Shown here piece by piece: positions 1 to 5,287 of a stretch of 5,580 nucleotides of DNA (the first letter of the stretch is position 1; every line of letters starts with the position of its first letter). The stretch is from DATJWY01 sp035500775 (GTDB lineage: Bacteria > Pseudomonadota > Alphaproteobacteria > Acetobacterales > Acetobacteraceae): NCBI GenBank assembly GCA_035500775.1, contig DATJWY010000263.1:1-5580 (forward strand), in the 5' to 3' direction. The position numbers and the translations under genes are program-made. The notes beneath the pieces were generated by a model that did no database searches, was not told the DNA's origin, and was given only the letters and a program-made list of their open reading frames with translations.

Positions 1-4
1 GTAC

Positions 5-55
5 GGCCCCGGCGGGGTCCAGGGGCGGCGCCCCTGGCCTTCCTATGGATCAACC
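5..55 (+). repeat. GC-rich modular palindromic repeat, copy A (cut by window edge)
   Basis: A perfect hairpin lies at 19-37: arms CCAGGGGC and GCCCCTGG around a GGC loop. It is preceded by GGCCCCGG-CGGGGT (5-18) and followed, after one base, by CTTCCT and ATGGATCAA (39-53). The same order (GC arm, CGGGG, hairpin with GGGGC-N3-GCCCC core, one base, CTTCCT, ATGGRTCAA) recurs at 5037-5098, so this is a second copy of one repeat family. The left arm of its first hairpin would lie outside the window. It sits beyond the 3' end of mntH and could help stop transcription, but has no T-run next to the stem. Confidence 0.7.
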
Positions 56-73
56 TAAAACCATCATGCTCTG

Positions 74-120
74 GAGCGCGATTCACGCTTTCCGACTGTC
101 AGCCTCAAAGGATCGCGCTC
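74..120 (-). repeat. Inverted repeat abutting the mntH stop; possible 3' end structure
   Basis: A perfect 9-bp inverted repeat (GAGCGCGAT at 74-82, ATCGCGCTC at 112-120) encloses 29 nt. On the minus strand the first arm starts with the last base of the mntH TAG codon. The loop can form a short inner CTTT/AAAG pairing. A TTTT run follows about a dozen nucleotides past the second arm on the minus strand, too far for a classical intrinsic terminator. I infer a 3' stabilising or weak terminating hairpin for the mntH transcript. The inverted repeat is visible; the role is not shown. Confidence 0.45.
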
Positions 121-1439
121 TACCCGCTCGGCAGCCCCGGCACCGGAATGCCGAGTGTCTGCGCCAGCAGCACCAGGTTGAGCGACAGCACGATCCCGGC
201 GGCGAGCGTCGCGAGCACCGTCATTCCTGGCCCGGTGGCGTAGGCGCCCATCACCGAGCGCCGACGGCTCAGCACCAGCAGGGCGATCATCGGCACCGGC
301 AAGGCGAGGCTCAGCACCACTTGGCTCAGCACCAGCGACCGCGTGGCGTCGTAGCCCATGCCGACCACGAAGAAGGCGGGCAGCATCGTCAGCACCCGCC
401 GCAGCCAGAGCGGGATGCGGAACCCGACGAAGCCCTGCATGATGACCTGCCCCGCCATGGTGCCGACGACGGAGCTGGAGATGCCGGAGGCCATCAGCGA
501 AACGAGGAAGATACCCGCCGCGCCCAGGCCGAGCAGCGGTACCAGCGTGTGATAGGCGGTCTCGATCTCGGCGATGTCGCTGTGCTTCGCGTGGAACACG
601 GTCGCCGCCATCGTCAGCATCGCGACATTGATCAGCCCGGCGACGGTCAGCGCCAGGATCACCTCGCGGTTGGAGAAACGCAGCAGCCCGCGCCGCTCGG
701 CATCGTCGCGGGCCGGCGCGCGCGCCTGGGTCAGGCCGGAATGCAGGTAGATCGCGTGCGGCATCACCGTCGCGCCGATGATGCCGACGGCGAGGGTCGC
801 GGCGCCCGCGTCCGGCAGGCGCGGCGTGACCATGTGCAGGGCCGCCGCCCCCCAATCGGGTGGGGCGATCACCAGTTCCAGCAGGTAGCTCGCGCCGATG
901 ACGCCGATCATCGCGGCGATGATGAGTTCCAGCGGACGGAAGCCGCGCCGCTCGATGGTCAGGATCGCCCAGGTGACGATCCCGGTCACCACCATGCCCG
1001 CGAGCAGAGGCAGGTGGAACAGCAGCGACAGGCCGATGGCGCCGCCGAGGAATTCCGCGAGATCCGTCGCCATGGCGGCGACCTCGCTCACCAGCCACAT
1101 GGCGAGCACGACCGGGCGGGGGAATTGCTCGCGGCAAAGTTCGGCCAGATTGCGGTTGGTGACGATGCCGAGCTTGGCGGACATCGCCTGGAACAGCATG
1201 GCGACCAGATTGGCGAACAGCACCACCCAGAGCAGGGTGTAGCCGTAAGTGGCGCCGGCCTGGATGTTGGTCGCGAAATTGCCGGGGTCCATGTAGGCGA
1301 CCGAGGCGATGACCGCCGGCCCGGCGAAGGGAAGCAGCGCCCGCAGGCCGCGTCGCCGGCCGCCGAGCACCTCGCGCACCGCCGCGGTGGTGCGGTCGGT
1401 CAGGCGCTGACTCTCCGACAGGGTTCCTCGCGCTGACAT
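120..1439 (-). CDS. mntH: Nramp-family divalent metal (Mn2+):H+ symporter MntH
   Basis: This 439-residue inner-membrane protein takes up Mn2+ (and to some extent Fe2+ and other divalent ions) with protons, and its length is normal for bacterial Nramp proteins. Family signatures are intact. The DPGN motif in TM1 is at residues 51-54 (D51 and N54 ligands). A TDLAEF motif (D126, E129) corresponds to the proton-path acidic pair. The TM6 sequence ATVMPHAIYLHS supplies A223, M226 and H228 of the metal site. GISSSVVGTMAGQVIMQGF at about 319-337 is another conserved stretch. About eleven hydrophobic segments follow a basic, cytoplasmic N-terminus of roughly 35 residues. The ATG at 1439 is chosen as the only good in-frame start ahead of TM1; its Shine-Dalgarno is weak. 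The gene is divergent from mntR and has an MntR-type box in its promoter, which favours manganese as the physiological substrate. Confidence 0.96.
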   Translation of the reverse strand: MSARGTLSESQRLTDRTTAAVREVLGGRRRGLRALLPFAGPAVIASVAYMDPGNFATNIQAGATYGYTLLWVVLFANLVAMLFQAMSAKLGIVTNRNLAELCREQFPRPVVLAMWLVSEVAAMATDLAEFLGGAIGLSLLFHLPLLAGMVVTGIVTWAILTIERRGFRPLELIIAAMIGVIGASYLLELVIAPPDWGAAALHMVTPRLPDAGAATLAVGIIGATVMPHAIYLHSGLTQARAPARDDAERRGLLRFSNREVILALTVAGLINVAMLTMAATVFHAKHSDIAEIETAYHTLVPLLGLGAAGIFLVSLMASGISSSVVGTMAGQVIMQGFVGFRIPLWLRRVLTMLPAFFVVGMGYDATRSLVLSQVVLSLALPVPMIALLVLSRRRSVMGAYATGPGMTVLATLAAGIVLSLNLVLLAQTLGIPVPGLPSG

Positions 1440-1481
1440 GTCGGCCAGGGGCTTGCCCGCTTTCTTGACTACGACGGGGAG

Positions 1482-1501
1482 AATGTAGCCTTGGCTACAT
1501 T
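1482..1501. promoter_or_regulatory. Predicted MntR operator (MntR box)
   Basis: A perfect palindrome with arms AATGTAGCC and GGCTACATT and a TT centre. It resembles the known E. coli-type MntR box (inverted TAGC/GCTA core with AT-rich flanks). It lies 43 bp upstream of the mntH start codon, overlaps the predicted -10 box and shares the intergenic region with mntR. Mn2+-bound MntR should sit here and repress mntH. I find no second copy closer to mntR, so autoregulation of mntR is not supported by the sequence. Confidence 0.8.
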
Positions 1502-1509
1502 TCGGTCAA
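1482..1509 (-). promoter_or_regulatory. mntH promoter (TTGACC-N16-TACATT)
   Basis: Read on the minus strand, TTGACC (1509-1504; 5 of 6 matches to the sigma-70 -35 box) is followed by a 16-nt spacer and TACATT (1487-1482; 4 of 6 matches to the -10 box). Transcription would start near 1475, giving a leader of about 35-40 nt before the ATG. That is too short for a manganese riboswitch such as yybP-ykoY. The palindromic operator covers the -10 box and almost the whole spacer, so repression by blocking RNA polymerase is expected. Confidence 0.65.
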
Positions 1510-1720
1510 GGGTTCCTCCGTGCCGGGCGGCGGCCAGCGGCAGCTGGAAAGCCCTGGGGCGGAGCTGTATAGGCCTCGGGGGGCACAACTTGCGGTGAGC
1601 CGGGCGGAACGCCTAATCTCGCCTTCCGCTTCCCGCCGCTCGGCCCCCAACCGGGCGGAGGCGCGGTCCGCGGCGATGCCGCGGCCGGCACGCCCCTCTC
1701 GGCGTCCGTATGTTTTTGTG

Positions 1721-1725
1721 GGAGG
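1721..1725 (+). promoter_or_regulatory. Ribosome binding site fixing the GTG start of mntR
   Basis: GGAGG lies 6 nt upstream of the GTG at 1732. No ATG in this frame lies between this site and the conserved metal-binding region, so the site decides the start. Confidence 0.75.
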
Positions 1726-1731
1726 AAAAGG

Positions 1732-2199
1732 GTGGGCCAGCCGGAAGCCACGATCTGTCGCCCCGCGCCGAAGATCGACCTCCCAGGGGAGCCCGAGCAG
1801 GCGGAGCGCTTCGGCAAGGCACGCCTCGCCCGCTCCACGGTGCTGCAGGAGGACTACGTGGAGCTGATCGCCGACCTGCTGCAAACCACGGGTGAGGCGC
1901 GCGCCACCGAGATCGCCCGCCGCCTCGGCGTCTCGCACGCGGCGGCGATCAAGAGCATCGGCCGGCTCAAGCGCAACGGCCTCGCCACCGCCGTGCCCTA
2001 TCGCGGCGTGTTCCTGACCGAGGCGGGCCATTTTCTGGCCGAGCGGGTGCGGGCGCGGCATCGTCTCGTCGTGGACCTGCTGCTCGCCCTCGGCGTGCCG
2101 CGCGAGGCCGCGGAATCAGACGCGGAAGGGCTGGAGCATCACGTTTCCGATACCACGCTCGCCGCCTTCGCCAACTTCCTGGCGGCGCGCCGGCGGTGA
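1732..2199 (+). CDS. mntR: Manganese-responsive transcriptional repressor MntR (DtxR family)
   Basis: This 155-residue cytoplasmic DNA-binding protein represses manganese uptake when loaded with Mn2+. After an N-terminal extension of about 35 residues, like that of E. coli MntR, comes a winged helix-turn-helix (about 38-98; ARATEIARRLGVSHAAAIKSI, then the wing YRGVFLT at 90-96). A helical dimerisation/metal domain follows. By comparison with B. subtilis MntR, every manganese ligand is present: D41 and E44 (EDYVE), H110 (RARH), and E132, E135 and H136 (EGLEHH). The protein ends without the SH3-like/FeoA domain of IdeR/DtxR iron regulators, which also points to MntR. The GTG start is supported by GGAGG at 1721-1725. 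The gene is divergent from mntH, its expected target. Confidence 0.95.
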   Translation: MGQPEATICRPAPKIDLPGEPEQAERFGKARLARSTVLQEDYVELIADLLQTTGEARATEIARRLGVSHAAAIKSIGRLKRNGLATAVPYRGVFLTEAGHFLAERVRARHRLVVDLLLALGVPREAAESDAEGLEHHVSDTTLAAFANFLAARRR

Positions 2200-2234
2200 T
2201 GTCGCGGCTTCGGCCGAGGCGGCGGCGCGGCCTC

Positions 2235-2249
2235 TCCGGCTGAGCCGGA
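2235..2249 (+). repeat. Short perfect hairpin between mntR and the sensor kinase
   Basis: TCCGGC and GCCGGA form a 6-bp stem around a TGA loop, just before the kinase start region. No T-run follows, so it is not a convincing intrinsic terminator. A smaller CGGC-TTCG-GCCG hairpin lies at 2205-2216. Together they may weaken read-through from mntR or affect translation of the kinase. Confidence 0.3.
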
Positions 2250-2280
2250 CGGGTGAGGATTGGCGGAAACGGAACGCGGC

Positions 2281-4593
2281 ATGGCTCAGGGCTTCAAGCG
2301 CAGAACGAGCTTACGCTCCGTCATCCCGGCGGTGATCTTCATTGGCGGCCTGCTGCTGACGGCGGGCGTCTCCCTCATCGTGTCGCGCACCGTCGAGGCG
2401 GAGGACCATCAGCGTTTCCTGCGCACGGCGCAGATCCGCCTCAGGACCATCAGCGACCAACTCGCGACCTATGTCGCGCTGCTGCGCGCCACCGCCGGCC
2501 TGTTCTCGGCCTGGCACGGCGATGTCGGTGTCACCGATTTCCGGCTTTACATGCAGCGGGTCGATCCGACCCGGCACTATCCCGGCATTCTTGGCATCGG
2601 CTTCGTCCGGTACCTGCAGCCCGACGAGGCCGGCGCGCTGACCGAGCGGATGCGCCGGGAGGCGTTCCCCGACTTCGCCATCTATCCCGTGGGGCCGCGG
2701 CCGCCTTTTTCCGCCGTCACCCTGCTTGAGCCGATCAATGCCAGGAACCGAACGGCGATCGGCTTCGACAGTTTCAGCGAGGCGGTGCGGCGGGAGGCGC
2801 TGGAGCGGGCGCGGGATACCGGGCAGGAAGCCGCCTCCGGCCGGGTGCAGCTGATGCAGGAGATCGACCCGGACAAGCAGCCCGGCTTTCTGATCTACAT
2901 GCCGGTCTATTTCGGCGGCCCGTTGCCGGAGAGGGTCGATGAGCGCCGGCTCAAGCTGCGGGGCTACGTCGTCTGCCCGTTCCGCACGCGTGATCTGTTC
3001 GGCAGCATTTTCCCGGATGGCCCGGGGGGCGATGTCGGCTACGCCGTCTATGACGGCGCGCCCGCGCCGGAGCGGCTGCTGTACCGCGACCTGCCGGAGA
3101 CAACGGCGGCGCCCCGTTTCGACCAGACTTTTCCACTCGACATCGCCGGCCGGCGCTGGAGCGTGCGCTTCGTCACCAGGGCCGCGTTCATGGACGCTTC
3201 GAACGATTGGGGAGTCTGGTTGATCGGCGGTGGCGGCATCATCGCGACCTTGCTGGTCACCGCCGCCTCCGTCCAGCAGGAGCGGGCGCGGCGGGCGGAG
3301 GCGCAGGCGCGGCGGGCGTTGCGCCAGCTCAACATCACGCTGGAGCAGCGCGTCATGGAGCGGACGCAGGCGCTGGAGGAGGCGAACCAGCGGCTGGTGC
3401 GCGAGAACGAGGAGCGCATGCTCGTCGAGGAACAGCTGCGACAGGCGCAGAAGATGGAGGCGGTGGGCCGGCTGACCGGAGGGGTCGCGCATGATTTCAA
3501 CAATCTGCTGACGGTCATCCAGGGCAATCTGGACCTGCTGCGGCACCGTCTCGGCGATACCGGCGAGCGGGTGGTCCGGCTGATCGACGGCGCCCTCGAC
3601 GGCACCCGCCGCGCCGCCGCCCTGACGCAGCGCCTGCTCGCCTTCTCCCGCAGCCAGCCGCTCACGCCGGAACCGATCGACGTGAACCACCTGGTCGCCG
3701 GCATGACAGATCTGCTGGAGCGCACGCTCAGCGACGGCTGCGGCGTGCGCACCGCGCTGGCCGTGGACCCCTGGCTGACCCGCACCGATCGCAACCAGCT
3801 GGAGAATGCCCTGCTCAACCTCGCGGTGAACGCGCGGGATGCGATGCAGGGCGGCGTTATCACCATCCGCACGGCCAATGCCTGGCTCGACCGCGAGGGC
3901 GCGGCGGCCTATGGCGTCGGGGTCGCGCCGGGGGCGTATGTGCTGGTTTCCGTCTCCGACACCGGGTCCGGAATGACGCCGGAGGTGATCTCCCGCGCCT
4001 TCGACCCGTTCTTCACCACCAAGCCGCCCGGCAAGGGGACCGGCCTCGGTCTCAGTCAGGTCTATGGCTTCGCCCGCCAGTCCGGCGGCGGGGCGCGCAT
4101 CGAGTCGCGGCTCCGGCACGGCACCACGGTGACGATCTGCCTGCCGCGCTACACCGGCCCGGCGCCGGTGCCCGAGGTTTCCGGCGTGGCGGCGGGCCTG
4201 CAGGCGGTCGCGTCCGGACAGACGATCCTGGTCGTCGATGACGAGGCGGAGGTGCGGCGCTTCGCCTGCGATACGCTGCGGGAATTCGGCTACCGGGTGC
4301 TGGGGGCGGAGAGCGGCATGGAGGCGCTGCGCCTGCTGGAGGCCCATCCGGAGGTGGAGCTGTTGCTGACCGACGTGATGATGCCGGGAATGAGCGGGCC
4401 GGGCCTGGCCGAGGCAGCGACAAGGCGCTACCGCCATCTGCGGGTGCTGTTCATGTCCGGCTATACGGAGCGGGCCGTTCCGCCGGAGGCCGCGTCCGCC
4501 TTGTCCGCCGGGCGATTGCTGAACAAGCCGTTCACGGTGGAGCAGTTGGCATCCGCCCTGCGCGCGGTGTTGCTGCCTCTGGGCCTCGGCTGA
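2281..4593 (+). CDS. Orphan hybrid sensor histidine kinase (CHASE-HisKA-HATPase-REC)
   Basis: This 770-residue inner-membrane kinase (counted from the ATG at 2281) has TM1 at about 14-34. A periplasmic CHASE-type sensor region spans about 70-260, including ILGIGFVRYLQPDE and the later FLIYMPVYFGG. TM2 is at about 310-330, then a charged coiled coil to about 390. The phosphorylation helix has H404 in GGVAHDFNN, the H-x-F-N-N class. The ATPase domain (about 500-623) has the N box (N517 in LAVNARDA), G1 (D560 in SDTGSGM), F box FDPFFTTK and G2 GKGTGLGLS. The C-terminal receiver (about 648-763) has acidic pair D653/D654, phospho-acceptor D698 (LLTDVMMPGMSG), S726 and K749, so all catalytic residues are present. 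It should autophosphorylate on H404 and pass phosphate to D698. No separate regulator or Hpt gene is nearby, and the ligand is unknown. The ATG has GGAA about 6 nt upstream. A TTG at 2260 would add 7 residues, but its GAGG lies only 1 nt away. Confidence 0.93.
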   Translation: MAQGFKRRTSLRSVIPAVIFIGGLLLTAGVSLIVSRTVEAEDHQRFLRTAQIRLRTISDQLATYVALLRATAGLFSAWHGDVGVTDFRLYMQRVDPTRHYPGILGIGFVRYLQPDEAGALTERMRREAFPDFAIYPVGPRPPFSAVTLLEPINARNRTAIGFDSFSEAVRREALERARDTGQEAASGRVQLMQEIDPDKQPGFLIYMPVYFGGPLPERVDERRLKLRGYVVCPFRTRDLFGSIFPDGPGGDVGYAVYDGAPAPERLLYRDLPETTAAPRFDQTFPLDIAGRRWSVRFVTRAAFMDASNDWGVWLIGGGGIIATLLVTAASVQQERARRAEAQARRALRQLNITLEQRVMERTQALEEANQRLVRENEERMLVEEQLRQAQKMEAVGRLTGGVAHDFNNLLTVIQGNLDLLRHRLGDTGERVVRLIDGALDGTRRAAALTQRLLAFSRSQPLTPEPIDVNHLVAGMTDLLERTLSDGCGVRTALAVDPWLTRTDRNQLENALLNLAVNARDAMQGGVITIRTANAWLDREGAAAYGVGVAPGAYVLVSVSDTGSGMTPEVISRAFDPFFTTKPPGKGTGLGLSQVYGFARQSGGGARIESRLRHGTTVTICLPRYTGPAPVPEVSGVAAGLQAVASGQTILVVDDEAEVRRFACDTLREFGYRVLGAESGMEALRLLEAHPEVELLLTDVMMPGMSGPGLAEAATRRYRHLRVLFMSGYTERAVPPEAASALSAGRLLNKPFTVEQLASALRAVLLPLGLG

Positions 4594-4602
4594 GGCGTTT
4601 TT
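4583..4602 (+). terminator. Intrinsic terminator overlapping the kinase stop codon
   Basis: GCCTC (4583-4587), a GGCT loop and GAGGC (4592-4596) form a 5-bp stem, followed by G and TTTTT (4598-4602). The stem includes the last kinase codons and the TGA stop. It is a short but classical Rho-independent shape, and it separates the kinase from the small downstream gene. Confidence 0.6.
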
Positions 4603-4742
4603 ACGGTTGCACGATCACGGGGGGAGATCCCCTGGGCGGACGTCGCATCAGGCCCACGCGGGTAACTGAGGCTTCATTCTTTTGGCCCCATATCCGGCGA
4701 CAGGAGACCGGGCGTGAAGCGGCCGCTCCGGCGCTCCAGTCG

Positions 4743-4747
4743 GGAGG
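4743..4747 (+). promoter_or_regulatory. Ribosome binding site of the small gene
   Basis: GGAGG lies 8 nt before the ATG at 4756. A second Shine-Dalgarno, AGGAG at 4702-4706, lies 7 nt before an in-frame GTG at 4714, so this gene has two plausible starts. The ATG is preferred for its start codon and the stronger GGAGGAAA stretch. Confidence 0.6.
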
Positions 4748-4755
4748 AAACGCGC

Positions 4756-4941
4756 ATGCCGACCAAGGCGCCGAAGACCGCGGCGGAGGCCGAGAGCGAG
4801 CGGCAGAGCCTGCTCGCGCAGGTGATGGAACTGGCCGATCTGGCGCATGCCAAGGGCGACCGCCTGCTGGCCGATCTCCTGGCCGACTCCCTTGAGCTAT
4901 ACGGCGCGAAACCGCCGCCCGGCGCGCAAGACAAAGATTAG
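4756..4941 (+). CDS. Small hypothetical protein, charged and helical
   Basis: I do not recognise this 61-residue protein. It has a basic, alanine-rich start (MPTKAPKTAAEAE) and then a long predicted amphipathic helix (about 13-51) rich in Leu, Ala, Glu and Asp. The tail is Pro/Gly-rich and charged (AKPPPGAQDKD). There is no signal peptide, membrane segment or cysteine, so it is probably a soluble helical or coiled-coil protein. Coding status rests on the good ribosome binding site and strong G/C bias at third positions matching its neighbours. An in-frame GTG at 4714 with its own Shine-Dalgarno would add 14 mostly basic residues (MKRPLRRSSREETR). It follows the kinase terminator and is followed by hairpins, so it is probably transcribed alone. 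No convincing promoter was found in the 150 bp upstream. Confidence 0.65.
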   Translation: MPTKAPKTAAEAESERQSLLAQVMELADLAHAKGDRLLADLLADSLELYGAKPPPGAQDKD

Positions 4942-4956
4942 AGCCTGATTGCCTGA

Positions 4957-4978
4957 GGTTTGAGCTTTGCCTCAAACC
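4957..4978 (+). terminator. Hairpin after the small gene
   Basis: GGTTTGAG (4957-4964) and CTCAAACC (4971-4978) form a perfect 8-bp stem with a 6-nt loop, 15 nt after the TAG stop. No T-run follows directly. It may act as a 3' end structure, or together with the next hairpin and its TTTT run. Direction is inferred from the upstream gene. Confidence 0.4.
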
Positions 4979-4981
4979 CCA

Positions 4982-5009
4982 CTGGGGCCATTGGCCCCAG
5001 ACCCCTTTT
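4982..5009 (+). terminator. GC-rich hairpin followed by TTTT, candidate terminator
   Basis: CTGGGGCC (4982-4989) and GGCCCCAG (4993-5000) pair perfectly around ATT. After ACCCC comes TTTT (5006-5009). The T-run is 5 nt from the stem, so the signal is imperfect but plausible for ending the small gene's transcript. Its GGGGC/GCCCC core is shared with the repeat hairpins downstream, so it may instead be another module of that repeat. Confidence 0.45.
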
Positions 5010-5013
5010 CATG

Positions 5014-5025
5014 AATGATTCCAAA
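5014..5025 (+). repeat. Left imperfect direct repeat flanking copy B
   Basis: AATGATTCCAAA here recurs as AATGGATTCCAAA at 5122-5134, with one extra G. The two flank the hairpins and tail of copy B, enclosing 96 bp. Confidence 0.5.
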
Positions 5026-5036
5026 TTCGTGCGGGT

Positions 5037-5098
5037 CTGGGGGCGCTGCCCCCAGCGGGGTGCGGGGCAGAGCCCCGCAGCTTCCTTGCATGGGTCAA
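5037..5098 (+). repeat. GC-rich modular palindromic repeat, copy B
   Basis: Two consecutive perfect hairpins, each with an 8-bp stem and 3-nt loop. The first has arms CTGGGGGC and GCCCCCAG with loop GCT (5037-5055); the second has arms TGCGGGGC and GCCCCGCA with loop AGA (5061-5079). They are followed by CTTCCT (5081-5086) and ATGGGTCAA (5090-5098). The linker CGGGG, one-base spacing and 3' tail match copy A at 5-53. The stems differ between copies, but pairing is kept. This resembles REP-like palindromic units; mobility or function is not evident from this window. Confidence 0.75.
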
Positions 5099-5121
5099 TC
5101 AATAGGGCCGTTGGTATAAAT

Positions 5122-5134
5122 AATGGATTCCAAA
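5122..5134 (+). repeat. Right imperfect direct repeat flanking copy B
   Basis: AATGGATTCCAAA is the partner of AATGATTCCAAA at 5014-5025. It could be a worn target duplication or simply part of the repeat's conserved flanks. Confidence 0.5.
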
Positions 5135-5146
5135 GACTTGGTACAC

Positions 5147-5173
5147 GATCGGATCAGTCAGCCTGATCCGGTC
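5147..5173 (+). repeat. 11-bp hairpin upstream of the VOC gene
   Basis: GATCGGATCAG (5147-5157) pairs with CTGATCCGGTC (5163-5173) around a TCAGC loop; all pairs are Watson-Crick except one T-G. It is the longest stem in the window. There is no T-run, so it is more like a protein-binding palindrome or leader structure than a terminator. It lies 114 bp upstream of the VOC start and contains three GATC sites. Confidence 0.5.
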
Positions 5174-5275
5174 ACGGGCTAGTGTGCCGGTTCCGGGCCG
5201 CACCGACCTTGCTGGTGTAGTAAAAGCCAGGTTGCGCCGAGGTCAGGGACGGTGCCCCGAGGCTTTCCTCCAGCC

Positions 5276-5279
5276 GGAG
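5276..5279 (+). promoter_or_regulatory. Ribosome binding site of the VOC gene
   Basis: GGAG lies 8 nt before the ATG at 5288, a normal position, and supports this as the start. Confidence 0.6.
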
Positions 5280-5287
5280 AAACCAAG

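Larger units (their letters stand above)
4942..5287. other. Non-coding, hairpin-rich intergenic region
   Basis: No credible gene is visible in these 346 bp. They hold five perfect or near-perfect hairpins (4957-4978, 4982-5000, 5037-5055, 5061-5079, 5147-5173), a pair of imperfect direct repeats (5014-5025 and 5122-5134) and an AT-richer patch with TATAAA at 5115-5120. From 5174 to 5270 I see nothing definite; the promoter of the VOC gene should lie there or in the AT-rich patch. Confidence 0.75.

Noticed and set aside
45..1436. Long plus-strand open frame of 463 codons opposite mntH
   Set aside because: It is antisense to a clear Nramp transporter. Its translation is rich in His, Arg, Gln and Gly with no recognisable domain, as expected for the complement of a GC-rich gene.
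1440..1481. Manganese riboswitch (yybP-ykoY type) in the mntH leader
   Set aside because: The predicted leader is only about 35-40 nt, too short for the aptamer, and the expected structure is absent.
1545..1573. Possible mntR promoter TGGAAA-N17-TATAGG
   Set aside because: Only 4 of 6 matches in each box, which is common by chance; it would leave a leader of about 150 nt. Not strong enough to annotate.
1495..2061. Minus-strand open frame of 188 codons across the mntH-mntR intergenic region and mntR
   Set aside because: It overlaps the operator and the well-supported mntR and shows no recognisable motif.
2311..4437. Minus-strand open frame of 708 codons opposite the sensor kinase
   Set aside because: It is a composition shadow of a gene with full kinase and receiver motifs; low-complexity Arg/Ala/Gly/His translation and no domain.
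4601..4975. Minus-strand open frame of 124 codons opposite the small gene
   Set aside because: Arg/Ser/Pro-rich translation typical of a shadow frame. The plus-strand gene has the better ribosome binding site and third-position bias.
5115..5120. TATAAA as a -10 box for the VOC gene
   Set aside because: No acceptable -35 element at the proper distance, and it lies about 170 bp upstream of the start within the repeat flank.
4960..5166. Plus-strand open frame of 68 codons through the hairpin cluster
   Set aside because: It runs through palindromic repeats, has no ribosome binding site and no coding-like codon use.
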